A DNA stretch of 64,000 nucleotides, taken from Holophagales bacterium. GTDB lineage: Bacteria; Acidobacteriota; Thermoanaerobaculia; UBA5066. Location of the stretch: positions 186,001-250,000 of the forward strand of contig JADKBZ010000002.1 of assembly GCA_016714815.1 (NCBI GenBank), read 5' to 3'. A program made the position numbers and the translations under genes. This document shows positions 33,582-41,145 of this stretch, piece after piece (the first letter of the stretch is position 1; each line of letters starts with the position of its first letter). The notes beneath the pieces were generated by a model, which saw only the letters and a list, made by a program, of their open reading frames with translations, did not search any database and was not told where the DNA came from.

Positions 33582-35226
33582 TGTCAACGACTTTGAGACA
33601 GCGACGGGTCGAATTTACTGAACAGTGGGTTCCTTCTCTACGGGCTCGCTCTTCGGGGGGTTGATCCAGGCGGCCGACGGCAGAGCGGGTGGAGTCGGCG
33701 GCTTGCGGACGAAGCGTTCCGGATGGGCCTGGTAGGCGTCGGAGAGGACGGACTGGCGCTGGTTGAGCAGGTCTGCTGCGCGTCCGTAGTGGACGCTATC
33801 CGGGGTGAGCAGGCCGATGCCAGAGTGACGATGTTCGGTGTTGTACCAGGGAAGAAGCTCAGGCAGAAGGGCGGGCGTCCTGGATCGATCCGAAGCGGCT
33901 GGGGAAGTCGGGACGGTACTTGAGCGTTCGGAAGTGGCTCTCGGAGAAGGGATTGTCGTCGGAGACGTGAGGACGACTGTGAGTCTTCGTGACGCCGAGA
34001 TCCGAGAGAAGCAGTGCCACGGCCTTGGACTTCATCGAGGTGCCGCGATCGGCGTGAAGGGGTGAGCTGGCCGGGCGGGATGCAGTGCTTGGTACAGGTC
34101 TGGTCGATGAGCTGGCTGGCCAGGAGGCCGACTCGCGGTCGGCGACCATCCAGCCCACCACGTAGCGGCTGAAGATGTCGAGGATCACGTAGAGGTAGAA
34201 GTACGTCCACTTGGCCGGGCCGAGCAGCTTCGTGATGTCCCAGCTCCAGACCTCGTTGGGTGCCTGGGCGAGGAGCTCGGGCTTCTTGTAGGCGGGGTGT
34301 CGCAGCTGGTCGCGGCGTTCGCGGACTTCCTGCTCGTCGTCGAGGATGCGGTACATCGTGCGAGGCGAGCAGAGGTAGGTGCCCCGGTTCAGGAGCGTTG
34401 CCCAGACCTCTGCGGGCGCCTTGTCGACGAAGGTCTCGCAGTGGAGGGTGTCCAGGACGACCTGGCGTTCGACAGCGCTGAGTGCGCGAGCAGGGATGGG
34501 GCGCTCCCTGGCCGGCGGCTGCGGTTGCAGGTCGCGGTAGTACGAGGCTCGGGCCAGGCCCAGCGCATCGCAGGCACGGGCCGTCCCGATGGCCAGGGAG
34601 AGATCGCTGACGGCGGGCATCAGTCGTTGCCTTCGTTCTTCGGGGCGCTCAACGGCACACCCAGGAGCAGCGAGACTTTTTTTTGGACGTCGATGATGAT
34701 CTCGGCCGTACGCAGGCGCTCCTCGAGCCGCAGCTTGTCGCGCTCGAGCTCTGCGACGCGGTGGCCATGGCGTCGACGACCTTCTGCTTGCGTCCGCGTT
34801 TCTTGGGGGCGAGCCCGGCGATCGTGGCCTGTTCACGCTGGCGCCGCCATTCCGTCAGATGGGAGGAGAACAGGCCCTCGCGCCGGAGCAGAACACCGAC
34901 GGTGCCGGAAGCCGAGCACCCATCGGCCTCTTCGAGAATCCGCTTCTTGTACTCGGCGGTGAACGTCCGGCGCCTCGGACGGATCCGTCAGGACCTCAGG
35001 GTCGGGAGGCGGCGCGGCGGGGCCCGCAGGCAGGGGGCGGCGCGGCCATCGTGGGGGCCGAGCTACGCTCCGGCTCCCTCCGGTCGCCTACGCTCCGCTC
35101 GGCCCCACGACGGGGTCGGGCACGGCCCTGGGGAGGTGTCTCTGTACCTTGCTCATTCATCATCTCTCCCCGCCCTCGTTCTACAGTAATTACCAGGGGG
35201 GTCGGTGTCTCACGCACGTTGGCACA
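33582..35226 (-). mobile_element. IS3-family insertion sequence, copy 2
   Basis: The copy of about 1645 bp has the same ends and orientation as copy 1. Its transposase genes carry several single-base indels, so OrfB (33615 to about 34619) and OrfA (to about 35155) are broken: D in VWSWDITKL and the SESHFRTLKYRP part lie in different frames. Left of it is a cassette gene, right of it is IS21 istA, so the two flanks do not belong to one target site. Confidence 0.85.
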
Positions 35227-35249
35227 GAGGGGCGGCGACACGATCTGGG

Positions 35250-36632
35250 ATGACAGAGAAGACGGCCCGGAAGTACCGCGATCTCGGAGGGATTCCTGCG
35301 CGGGCGCCGCGGACGTATCGGACGCGGAAGGATCCGTTCGAGTCTGTGTGGCCGGAGATCGAGAGGCTGCTGGAAGCGTCGCCGGGACTGGAGGCCGTGA
35401 CGATCTTCGACACGCTGCGGCTGAGGGCGGACGTGAGTTTCGGCGACGGGCAGCTGCGGACGCTGCAGCGACGGATCCGTCGGTGGCGTGCCAGCCGGGG
35501 CCCGGAAAAGGAAGTGATGTTTTCGCAGGAGCACCGGCCGGGCGAGGCAGGCCAGAGCGACTTCACGGACATGAGGGAACTGGAGGTGAGGATCGGGAGG
35601 GAGCCGTTCGATCACCTGCTCTACCACTTCGTGCTGCCGTACTCGAACTGGGAGTCGGCGGGCGTCTGCTTCACGGAGAGCTTCGAGTCGCTGGTGGCGG
35701 GGCTGCAGGGGGCGGTCTGGGAAATGGGCCGGGTGCCGAGGAAGCACCGGACGGACAACCTCTCGGCGGCCACGCACGAGCTGAAGGACGGGGGCCGGAG
35801 CTTCAACGAGCGCTACAAAGCGGTGCTGGACCACTACGGGATGGCGGCGGACCGCAACACGCCCGGGCGCGGCCACGAGAACGGAGACGTCGAGCAGAGC
35901 CACCACCGGCTCAAGCGGGCGCTCGATCAGGCTCTGATGCTGCGGGGCGGTCGCGACTTCGACAGCCGCGGGGAATACGAAGTCTTCCTCGGCAAGGTGA
36001 TCGAGGGGCGCAACCGTGGGCGGCGGGAAAAGTACGCCGAGGAGCTCGCCGTGATGAAGCCCCTTCCCCTCACACGTCTCTGCGAGCACCGGACGGAGCG
36101 CGTCGGGGTGAGCGTCTTCTCGACGATCCGCGTCGCCAACAACGTCTACTCGGTCCCCTCCCGGCTGATCAGTGAGCGGGTCGAGGTGAGGCTGTACGCC
36201 GAAACGGTCGAGGTCTTCTACGCCGGCGAGCGGGTCTGCGCGATGGAACGGCTCCGCGGCTCGGGCAACGCCCGGATCGACTATCGACACCTGATCTTCT
36301 CGCTCGTGAGGAAGCCCGGCGCCTTCGCGCGCTACCGCTACCGCGAGGCGCTCTTTCCGACGGTGACCTTCCGAAGGGCCTACGACGCGCTCGTCGAGAG
36401 GCTCGGCGAAGAGGCGGACCTGCCCTACGTGCGAATCCTGCATCTGGCGGCGACGACGACCGAGAGCGGCGTCGAGGAGACACTGTCGACCCTGCTGGAG
36501 CGGGGAGAGCTGGCGGGCTGGGAGGACGTCAAGGAGCGCGTCCGTCCGGAGACCCCGACGATCCCCGAGTGCCAGATCCCGGCTGTCGACCTTCGGGCGT
36601 ACGACTTCTGCCTTGAAGGGGTCCCGTCGTGA
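35250..36632 (+). CDS. istA: IS21 transposase IstA, N-terminally truncated
   Basis: The frame covers about 460 residues: MTEKTARKYRDLGGIPARAP, a helix-turn-helix remnant, then the DDE domain with D in AGQSDFTDMRE, D in KHRTDNLSAATHELK and E in RGHENGDVEQSHHRLKRAL, followed by the C-terminal beta-barrel (VANNVYSVPSRLI). IstA does the strand cutting and joining. Homologous proteins have about 30 additional N-terminal residues that here are replaced by the IS3 end, so the DNA-binding part is incomplete and the product may be inactive. Confidence 0.88.
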   Translation: MTEKTARKYRDLGGIPARAPRTYRTRKDPFESVWPEIERLLEASPGLEAVTIFDTLRLRADVSFGDGQLRTLQRRIRRWRASRGPEKEVMFSQEHRPGEAGQSDFTDMRELEVRIGREPFDHLLYHFVLPYSNWESAGVCFTESFESLVAGLQGAVWEMGRVPRKHRTDNLSAATHELKDGGRSFNERYKAVLDHYGMAADRNTPGRGHENGDVEQSHHRLKRALDQALMLRGGRDFDSRGEYEVFLGKVIEGRNRGRREKYAEELAVMKPLPLTRLCEHRTERVGVSVFSTIRVANNVYSVPSRLISERVEVRLYAETVEVFYAGERVCAMERLRGSGNARIDYRHLIFSLVRKPGAFARYRYREALFPTVTFRRAYDALVERLGEEADLPYVRILHLAATTTESGVEETLSTLLERGELAGWEDVKERVRPETPTIPECQIPAVDLRAYDFCLEGVPS

Positions 36633-37399
36633 GGCCGCCCTCCGAGCAGACCCTCGAGATGCTTCTGAAGTCCTTCAAGCTCCCGACCTTCGCACGGGAG
36701 TACGCCGCCGTGGGCGAGAACGCGACTCGCGAGGGGCTGACGCATCCGGCCTACCTCCTGGCGCTGGCCCGACTGGAGGCGCACGAGCGGGCCGACCGCC
36801 GCACGCTGAGGCTTCTGGAAGAATCCCGCCTTCCGAAGGAGAAGTCGCTGGCCAGCTTCGACCTGGCCCGGCTCTCGCCCAAAGCCCGGACGTCCTTCAA
36901 CGCGTTGAAGGACGGCGCCTTCCTCGATCGCGCCGAGAACGTCCTGGCCTTCGGAAACCCCGGGACCGGCAAGACCCACCTTCTCTGCGCCCTCGGCCAG
37001 GAACTCGTCCGCAACGGCAGGACCGTCCTCTTCACTCCGACCTTCCAGATCGTCCAGAGGCTCCTGGCCGCCAAGAGGGACCTGCGGTTTCCCTCCGAGC
37101 TCAAGAAGCTCGACCGCTTCGACGCCCTCCTTCTCGACGACATCGGCTACGTCCAGCAGAGCCGTGAGGAGATGGAGGTCCTCTTCACCCTTCTGGCCGA
37201 GCGCTACGAGCGCCGCTCGGTCCTGATCACGAGCAATCTCGTTTTCTCCAAGTGGGACCAGATCTTCAAAGACCCGATGACGACGGCTGCCGCTATCGAC
37301 CGCGTCGTCCATCACGCCGTCATCCTCGAGCTGAACATGGAGAGCTACCGCGCCGAGGCGGCCCGTCAGCGCTCCCGCGGCCCGAAGGACGCCGGCTGA
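36629..37399 (+). CDS. istB: IS21 helper ATPase IstB
   Basis: The 256-aa protein is a DnaC-like AAA+ ATPase with Walker A FGNPGTGKTH (about residue 109-116), Walker B DALLLDDIGYV and sensor region VLITSNLVFSKWDQIF. IstB binds target DNA and stimulates IstA. The GTG start at 36629 overlaps the istA stop (GTGA), indicating translational coupling. The frame is complete and shows all motifs. Confidence 0.92.
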   Translation: MRPPSEQTLEMLLKSFKLPTFAREYAAVGENATREGLTHPAYLLALARLEAHERADRRTLRLLEESRLPKEKSLASFDLARLSPKARTSFNALKDGAFLDRAENVLAFGNPGTGKTHLLCALGQELVRNGRTVLFTPTFQIVQRLLAAKRDLRFPSELKKLDRFDALLLDDIGYVQQSREEMEVLFTLLAERYERRSVLITSNLVFSKWDQIFKDPMTTAAAIDRVVHHAVILELNMESYRAEAARQRSRGPKDAG

Positions 37400-37618
37400 G
37401 GAGCACCGGCCGTGGAAATGTGGAAATCGCTCCACCCGCTCCGCTGCGTTCCACGATTCCCACATTTCCACCGCCCCGCTACAACTTTCTCTCTGAGGAA
37501 AGGAGACCGAGAGCAGCCCCGCCGGTCGCCGTGACGGCGCCCTGGCGGATCAGCAGTCAGAAGACTCCGACCCGGTAATTCCTATTGTCGTCAGCCGGTA
37601 TTTCTTATTGACGCCGGA

Positions 37619-37960
37619 CACCTTGTCCTCAAAGGTCGGTATCCCGATCGGCCGCGTCTTTCCGCTGTCGCCCTTCGGGATGTACACCCGCCGCACCGGC
37701 GGCGCCCAGTACGTTCCGGTCCGGAACCGCGTCAGCAGGTCCGCGAGGTTCCCTTCCAGGTTTCGCGCGTACTCGTCAGCGGTTTCTCCGTCCACGCCCG
37801 GCGCCCCGTCCCGGCGCGTTCGCCGGTACGCCTCCTTCAGAAACTCCACGTCGATCACGTGGGCCAGGGCCGTGAGCACCACCTGTCGCTTTTCCCGCGC
37901 CAGTTCCGCTATCCGTTCGAGTCTCGTGGACACGGGTCCAGAGCTCAGTGTCTCTGCCAT
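37619..37960 (-). pseudogene. Group II intron 3 reverse transcriptase, N-terminal fragment
   Basis: The frame starts at ATG 37960 and reads FLKEAYRRTRRDGAPGVDGE, YARNLEGNLADLLTRFRTGT, VRRVYIPKGDSGKTRPIGIP and TFEDKV, then changes to IS21 end sequence. These are RT0 and RT1 of LtrA-type proteins. The catalytic YADD is lost. It belongs to a different intron than copies 1 and 2. Confidence 0.88.
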
Positions 37961-38549
37961 GTTTCCCCCAAACGATTCCGTTGCCCGGCCTCCCTCTTCC
38001 CTCCACTGGCTCCCTCGGGTCGGTTCGCCAGCTTCATCGGTACTTTCGAGAGGCTCCGACTCCTCGTCGTCCGTCCCGCCGCACTTCGTTCCCTTCGCTT
38101 GGCGGTACCCCGCGTGCGCCCTCTCTCCCGTACTGCCAGCGGCTCAAGGACGCTTCCGCTGGAGCGAGGGTCCTTCCCTCGTCCGGTTCTTCTCGCGAGG
38201 ACACGACGAGGTATCCCAGGTTCCTGGGAGACCCCTGTGCCTGCATGCCCCGGTCTCAGACCCCGGTGGGCTTCCGGACCTCGCCATATCGGTCCGTCGG
38301 TTCTGCCTTCTGCCTTAGACACGGCATCGGCCTGCTCCACAACAACCTCATTTCGGGGCTCTATCCCACGGCCTACGGGCTCGCTGTCTACGCTTCGCAA
38401 CTCGGGTCGCCCCGATCGCCACGCAAGACTCGCTTCCGGCTGGTGGCTAACCGTTGCCGGGTAGGCTCTTCCCTACCGGGTCTCTCCAGAAGGTTTCGGG
38501 TCTGTTCGACTACATCCCTTCCCCCTTCTCCAGGCTTACCCTGGCGCAC
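37619..38549 (-). mobile_element. Group II intron 3, 5' half only
   Basis: On the minus strand the element begins GTGCGCCAGGG at 38549, directly next to the R'' box GCCTAAC of attC 38550-38607. The first 590 bases have no gene and would form RNA domains I-III; the reverse transcriptase start follows. It differs in sequence from introns 1 and 2. Its 3' half, including domains V-VI, is missing beyond the IS21 junction at 37618. Confidence 0.8.
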
Positions 38550-38607
38550 GCCTAACCCCGGCATGCAGCGGACTCGCTACGCTCGCCGCTGATACCAGAC
38601 GTTAGCC
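38550..38607 (+). repeat. attC site, rightward
   Basis: R'' GCCTAAC (38550-38556), R' GTTAGCC (38601-38607), one change in the right arm (GATACC). Intron 3 starts immediately to its left. Confidence 0.9.
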
Positions 38608-38751
38608 GCTCTCCGGAAGGTCCTCGGCACATTCCAGACCTTCGTGGTTCTCCGCACTCTCCGCCCGACTGACGCCCGCGTCTGGCAGCCGCCGTCGCGT
38701 TCCCGCTCTTTACGTCCCGCTCCTTCCTCCGAGGCAACCGCCCGTCCTCAC

Positions 38752-38982
38752 ATGAATCACCGCCGTCCTATACCGTCCCTCGCCGCCCCCAACACGTGGG
38801 TCCTCATCGCTACGGTGCTCGCCGTGCCTGGCATTGGTCTCCTGCTGCTCGGGCGGTTCGTCCACTTTCCCGTTCTGGTTCAGATCGGCCGCGTACTCGT
38901 GGCCCCCCTTCTTCTCGGCGGGCTCATCGCTCTCTTCGCCACCGTGTTTCTCCTGTTCCGGCGGGGTCGGCCGCAGGCGTAA
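38752..38982 (+). CDS. Small cassette membrane protein, 76 aa
   Basis: The ATG at 38752 begins MNHRRPIPSLAAPNTWVLIA. Two transmembrane helices are clear: TWVLIATVLAVPGIGLLLLG and GRVLVAPLLLGGLIALFATV, ending FRRGRPQA. Such two-helix proteins are common among cassettes; no function can be given. It lies between attC 38550-38607 and 39065-39122 and is intact. Confidence 0.65.
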   Translation: MNHRRPIPSLAAPNTWVLIATVLAVPGIGLLLLGRFVHFPVLVQIGRVLVAPLLLGGLIALFATVFLLFRRGRPQA

Positions 38983-39064
38983 CGGGGCTCGCTAACGGGT
39001 TCGGACCCACGGCCACACCGCTTGCGTCCTTCTCTTCCGTCACCATGCCGCATCGGTCGTCGCG

Positions 39065-39122
39065 GCCTAACCCCGGCATGCAGCGGACTCGCTGCGCTCG
39101 CCGCTGATGCCAGACGTTAGGC
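39065..39122 (+). repeat. attC site, rightward, perfect boxes
   Basis: GCCTAAC at 39065-39071 and GTTAGGC at 39116-39122 with consensus arms. It is the last complete attC before intI. Confidence 0.93.
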
Positions 39123-39916
39123 AACCCTGCGCCGTCGTTCTCCAGCGTCTCTTTCACGAGGTACCCGTGCCCGACAGACCCATCCCCCCGCCAGAGCCCA
39201 CTCCGCACGGTCTTCACTTCACTCGAAGGCTCGATCACGAACCACCGCCTGTCACGGCTCAGCTCGGGTGGCGGTACCACCACGTTGGCATTCCAACGAC
39301 CGTCGCCCATCCCGGCGAAACCCACCTCAAGCAGTTCGGGCTCTTCGTCGTCGGCTTCAGCGCCAGTCCCTACGGCATCGAGTGGATGCGGTTCGAGAAA
39401 GACAGCCCCATTCACGAACTCATCCGCACCGTTCCTCATGTCGCCTTTGAAGTCGATGACCTCGACGCTGCTCTCGAGGGGCAGAACATCATCCATCCAC
39501 CAGGTGCGCCTTCCGAGGGCGTTCGGTCCGCAATGATCGTCCATAACGGTGCCCCTGTAGAGCTCATCTCCTTCCGGAAGCAAGAGCGTTCTGCACCGGC
39601 AGGGCTGGGTCCCTCGCTCGCCCCACGGCCCGCGTCTTCTACCAGCACGCACAGGTCGCTCGTACGGTCACCCAGTTCCACACCGACGACCTCCCCGTTA
39701 AACCCGCCCGCCTTGGTTCCGCCTTCCTTCGTCCCGGTGCTACGCTTCTTCATGGCCGGTCTCCTCTCCGGGCTTCGCGCCCGTTGCTTCTTGCAGCCGA
39801 TTCTCTCGGACTGCGCCGGGAGACCGGCCTTCTCATTCCATCTCGCTACGCTCGCCGCTGCTGCCAGACGTTGGGCCGCCCATCTACTCTCCGGTGATGA
39901 CCACTGCACCTGCTAG
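39107..39916 (+). CDS. VOC (glyoxalase-fold) cassette protein, copy 2, with fused tail
   Basis: The frame is open from an ATG within the preceding attC (MPDVR...), and has no other obvious start before the domain. The VOC domain begins LGWRYHHVGIPTTVAHPGET and runs through FSASPYGIEWMRFEKDSPIH, TVPHVAFEVDDLDAALEGQN and VHNGAPVELISFRK at about residue 160. The remaining 100 residues read through antisense IS110-derived sequence and a half attC and are probably not native. The domain is nearly identical to copy 1 (30440-30949), so the cassette has been duplicated. The enzyme's substrate is unknown. Confidence 0.6.
   Translation: MPDVRQPCAVVLQRLFHEVPVPDRPIPPPEPTPHGLHFTRRLDHEPPPVTAQLGWRYHHVGIPTTVAHPGETHLKQFGLFVVGFSASPYGIEWMRFEKDSPIHELIRTVPHVAFEVDDLDAALEGQNIIHPPGAPSEGVRSAMIVHNGAPVELISFRKQERSAPAGLGPSLAPRPASSTSTHRSLVRSPSSTPTTSPLNPPALVPPSFVPVLRFFMAGLLSGLRARCFLQPILSDCAGRPAFSFHLATLAAAARRWAAHLLSGDDHCTC
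39612..39753 (-). pseudogene. IS110-family transposase, N-terminal fragment
   Basis: On the minus strand from ATG 39753 the frame reads MKKRSTGTKEGGTKAGGFNG and EVVGVELGDRTSDLCVLVED, the start of an IS110-type transposase (GVDxGDRxSxxCVLD, first acidic residue of the DEDD domain, here Glu). It fades after about 47 residues into the VOC gene. IS1111/IS110-type elements are known to use attC sites as targets, which fits its position next to a half attC. Confidence 0.65.
39838..39876 (+). repeat. Right half of an attC, 18-20 bp upstream of intI
   Basis: CTCGCTACGCTCGCCGCTG and GCCAGACGTTGGGC are the loop, right arm and R' box; the R'' box and left arm are gone. intI begins 18 bp after the R' box. 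Confidence 0.8.
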
Positions 39917-40910
39917 CGACACTTCCTCCTACCTACTAACCGTTCTCCGCCAGCGTCTCGCCCTCCTCGGCCGCTCTCCACGCACTGTCGACGCATACGC
40001 CCATTGGGTCGGTCGCTTCATCCGGTTCCACGGCCGTCGAGCCCCATCCAGCCTCGGCGCGGTCCAGATCGAGGCGTTTCTCACGCACCTCGCCACGGTC
40101 GAGCACGTCGCCGCGAGCACGCAGGGTCAAGCGCTTGCGGCCGTGCTGTGCTTCTTCCGTGAGGTCCAGTCCATCGACCTGTCGGCAACCCTCCAGTTCG
40201 GTCGCGCCCGGAAGACACGCCACATCCCGACCGTCCTCAGTCAACGTGAGGCACTCGCACTCCTCGGCTGCCTCCAAGGCACACTTCGCCTCATCTGTCA
40301 GGTGCTCTATGGATCCGGCCTCCGTCTATCCGAATGCCTGCATCTCCGAGTGCAGAACCTGGACTTTGATCACCACACGATCGTCGTAATCAACGGGAAG
40401 GGGCAGAAGGACAGGCTGACAGTCATTCCCCCCAGCCTCGAGAGGCCGCTCGAAACCCACCTCGGTCGCCTTCGTGCGTTACACCAGGAAGACCTCCTCC
40501 GCGGCTACGGCCATGTTCCCCTTCCGAATGCCTTCTTCCGCAAGTCTCCGGCAGCCGCCTCCGACTTCCGCTGGCAGTACCTCTTTCCCGGGTCTCGACT
40601 GATTGACGACCCCAGCACCGGTCTCCGGGGACGTTGGCATCTCGACCCCTCAGTCGTACAGCGGGCGGTTCGTGACGCCGCTCTTCGCGCCGGACTCCGA
40701 AAGCGCGTTGGGCCCCACACGCTACGCCACTCCTTTGCCACGCATCTTCTCGAACGCGGCTGCGACCTTCGACGCATTCAGTCTTTGCTGGGGCACGCTC
40801 ATCTCGAGACAACAGCGATCTATACGCACATTACAGATCTCTCCGCTGCCTCCATTCCCTCGCCCCTTGAGGCGCCTGTCGCAGTCGCGCCCTCGTCGCT
40901 GAAGGCCTAA
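39894..40910 (+). CDS. intI: Integron integrase IntI (tyrosine recombinase)
   Basis: The 338-aa protein has an N-terminal SAM-like core-binding domain (SPRTVDAYAHWVGRFIRFHG) and a catalytic domain with Arg in LYGSGLRLSECLHLRV, HTLRHSFATHLL (His/Arg), LLGHAHLETTAIYTHI (His and the nucleophile Tyr). Between them, at about residues 210-265, is the extra segment that separates integron integrases from XerC/D (HVPLPNAFFRKSP...WQYLFPGSRLIDDP). It should recombine attC and attI sites. The reading frame is complete. Its 5' end faces the cassette array as usual, but the nearest cassettes point towards it, and no normal attI is visible in the 18 bp to the half attC. Confidence 0.95.
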   Translation: MMTTAPASDTSSYLLTVLRQRLALLGRSPRTVDAYAHWVGRFIRFHGRRAPSSLGAVQIEAFLTHLATVEHVAASTQGQALAAVLCFFREVQSIDLSATLQFGRARKTRHIPTVLSQREALALLGCLQGTLRLICQVLYGSGLRLSECLHLRVQNLDFDHHTIVVINGKGQKDRLTVIPPSLERPLETHLGRLRALHQEDLLRGYGHVPLPNAFFRKSPAAASDFRWQYLFPGSRLIDDPSTGLRGRWHLDPSVVQRAVRDAALRAGLRKRVGPHTLRHSFATHLLERGCDLRRIQSLLGHAHLETTAIYTHITDLSAASIPSPLEAPVAVAPSSLKA

Positions 40911-41145
40911 GCCTAATGCTGTTCAGCCAGAACGGGCCCGAACTCGGGGGATGTCGGGGTTTCGATCGTGAGGTTGCCGGTGCGCGGGCAGATAGTTGCG
41001 CATCTTTCGCTTGACGGCCCTCGGGCGGGAGCGGCCTCGTCGCGGCGCCACGCGCTTCCGAGGTCCTCCGCCCGCCCGGCCAGAGGATCCAGGATGGTCG
41101 TTACGAGCGGGTAGATGGCCTGCGGTTCGCCCACCGCACCATCCA
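40905..41145. other. Intergenic region after intI with R''-like boxes
   Basis: The intI stop lies within GCCTAAG (40905-40911), overlapping a second box GCCTAAT (40911-40917); both are one base from the R'' consensus GCCTAAC. The rest to the VWFA gene has a stop-free minus-strand stretch without a start or a recognised domain. I see no cassettes here. Confidence 0.4.

Larger units (their letters stand above)
35227..37618 (+). mobile_element. IS21-family element, left end missing
   Basis: The element carries istA and istB in the canonical overlapping order. Its right end at about 37570-37618 has two imperfect repeats (CCGGTAATTCCTATTG and CCGGTATTTCTTATTG) and ends GCCGGACA. The left end was removed by IS3 copy 2. 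On the right it interrupts the reverse transcriptase of group II intron 3. Confidence 0.85.

Noticed and set aside
26913..39122. Regularly repeated near-identical ~58-bp sequences that could be taken for a CRISPR array
   Set aside because: Intervals vary from about 200 bp to several kb and contain genes; each repeat is an imperfect palindrome with GCCTAAC/GTTAGGC ends, as in attC. No cas genes are present.
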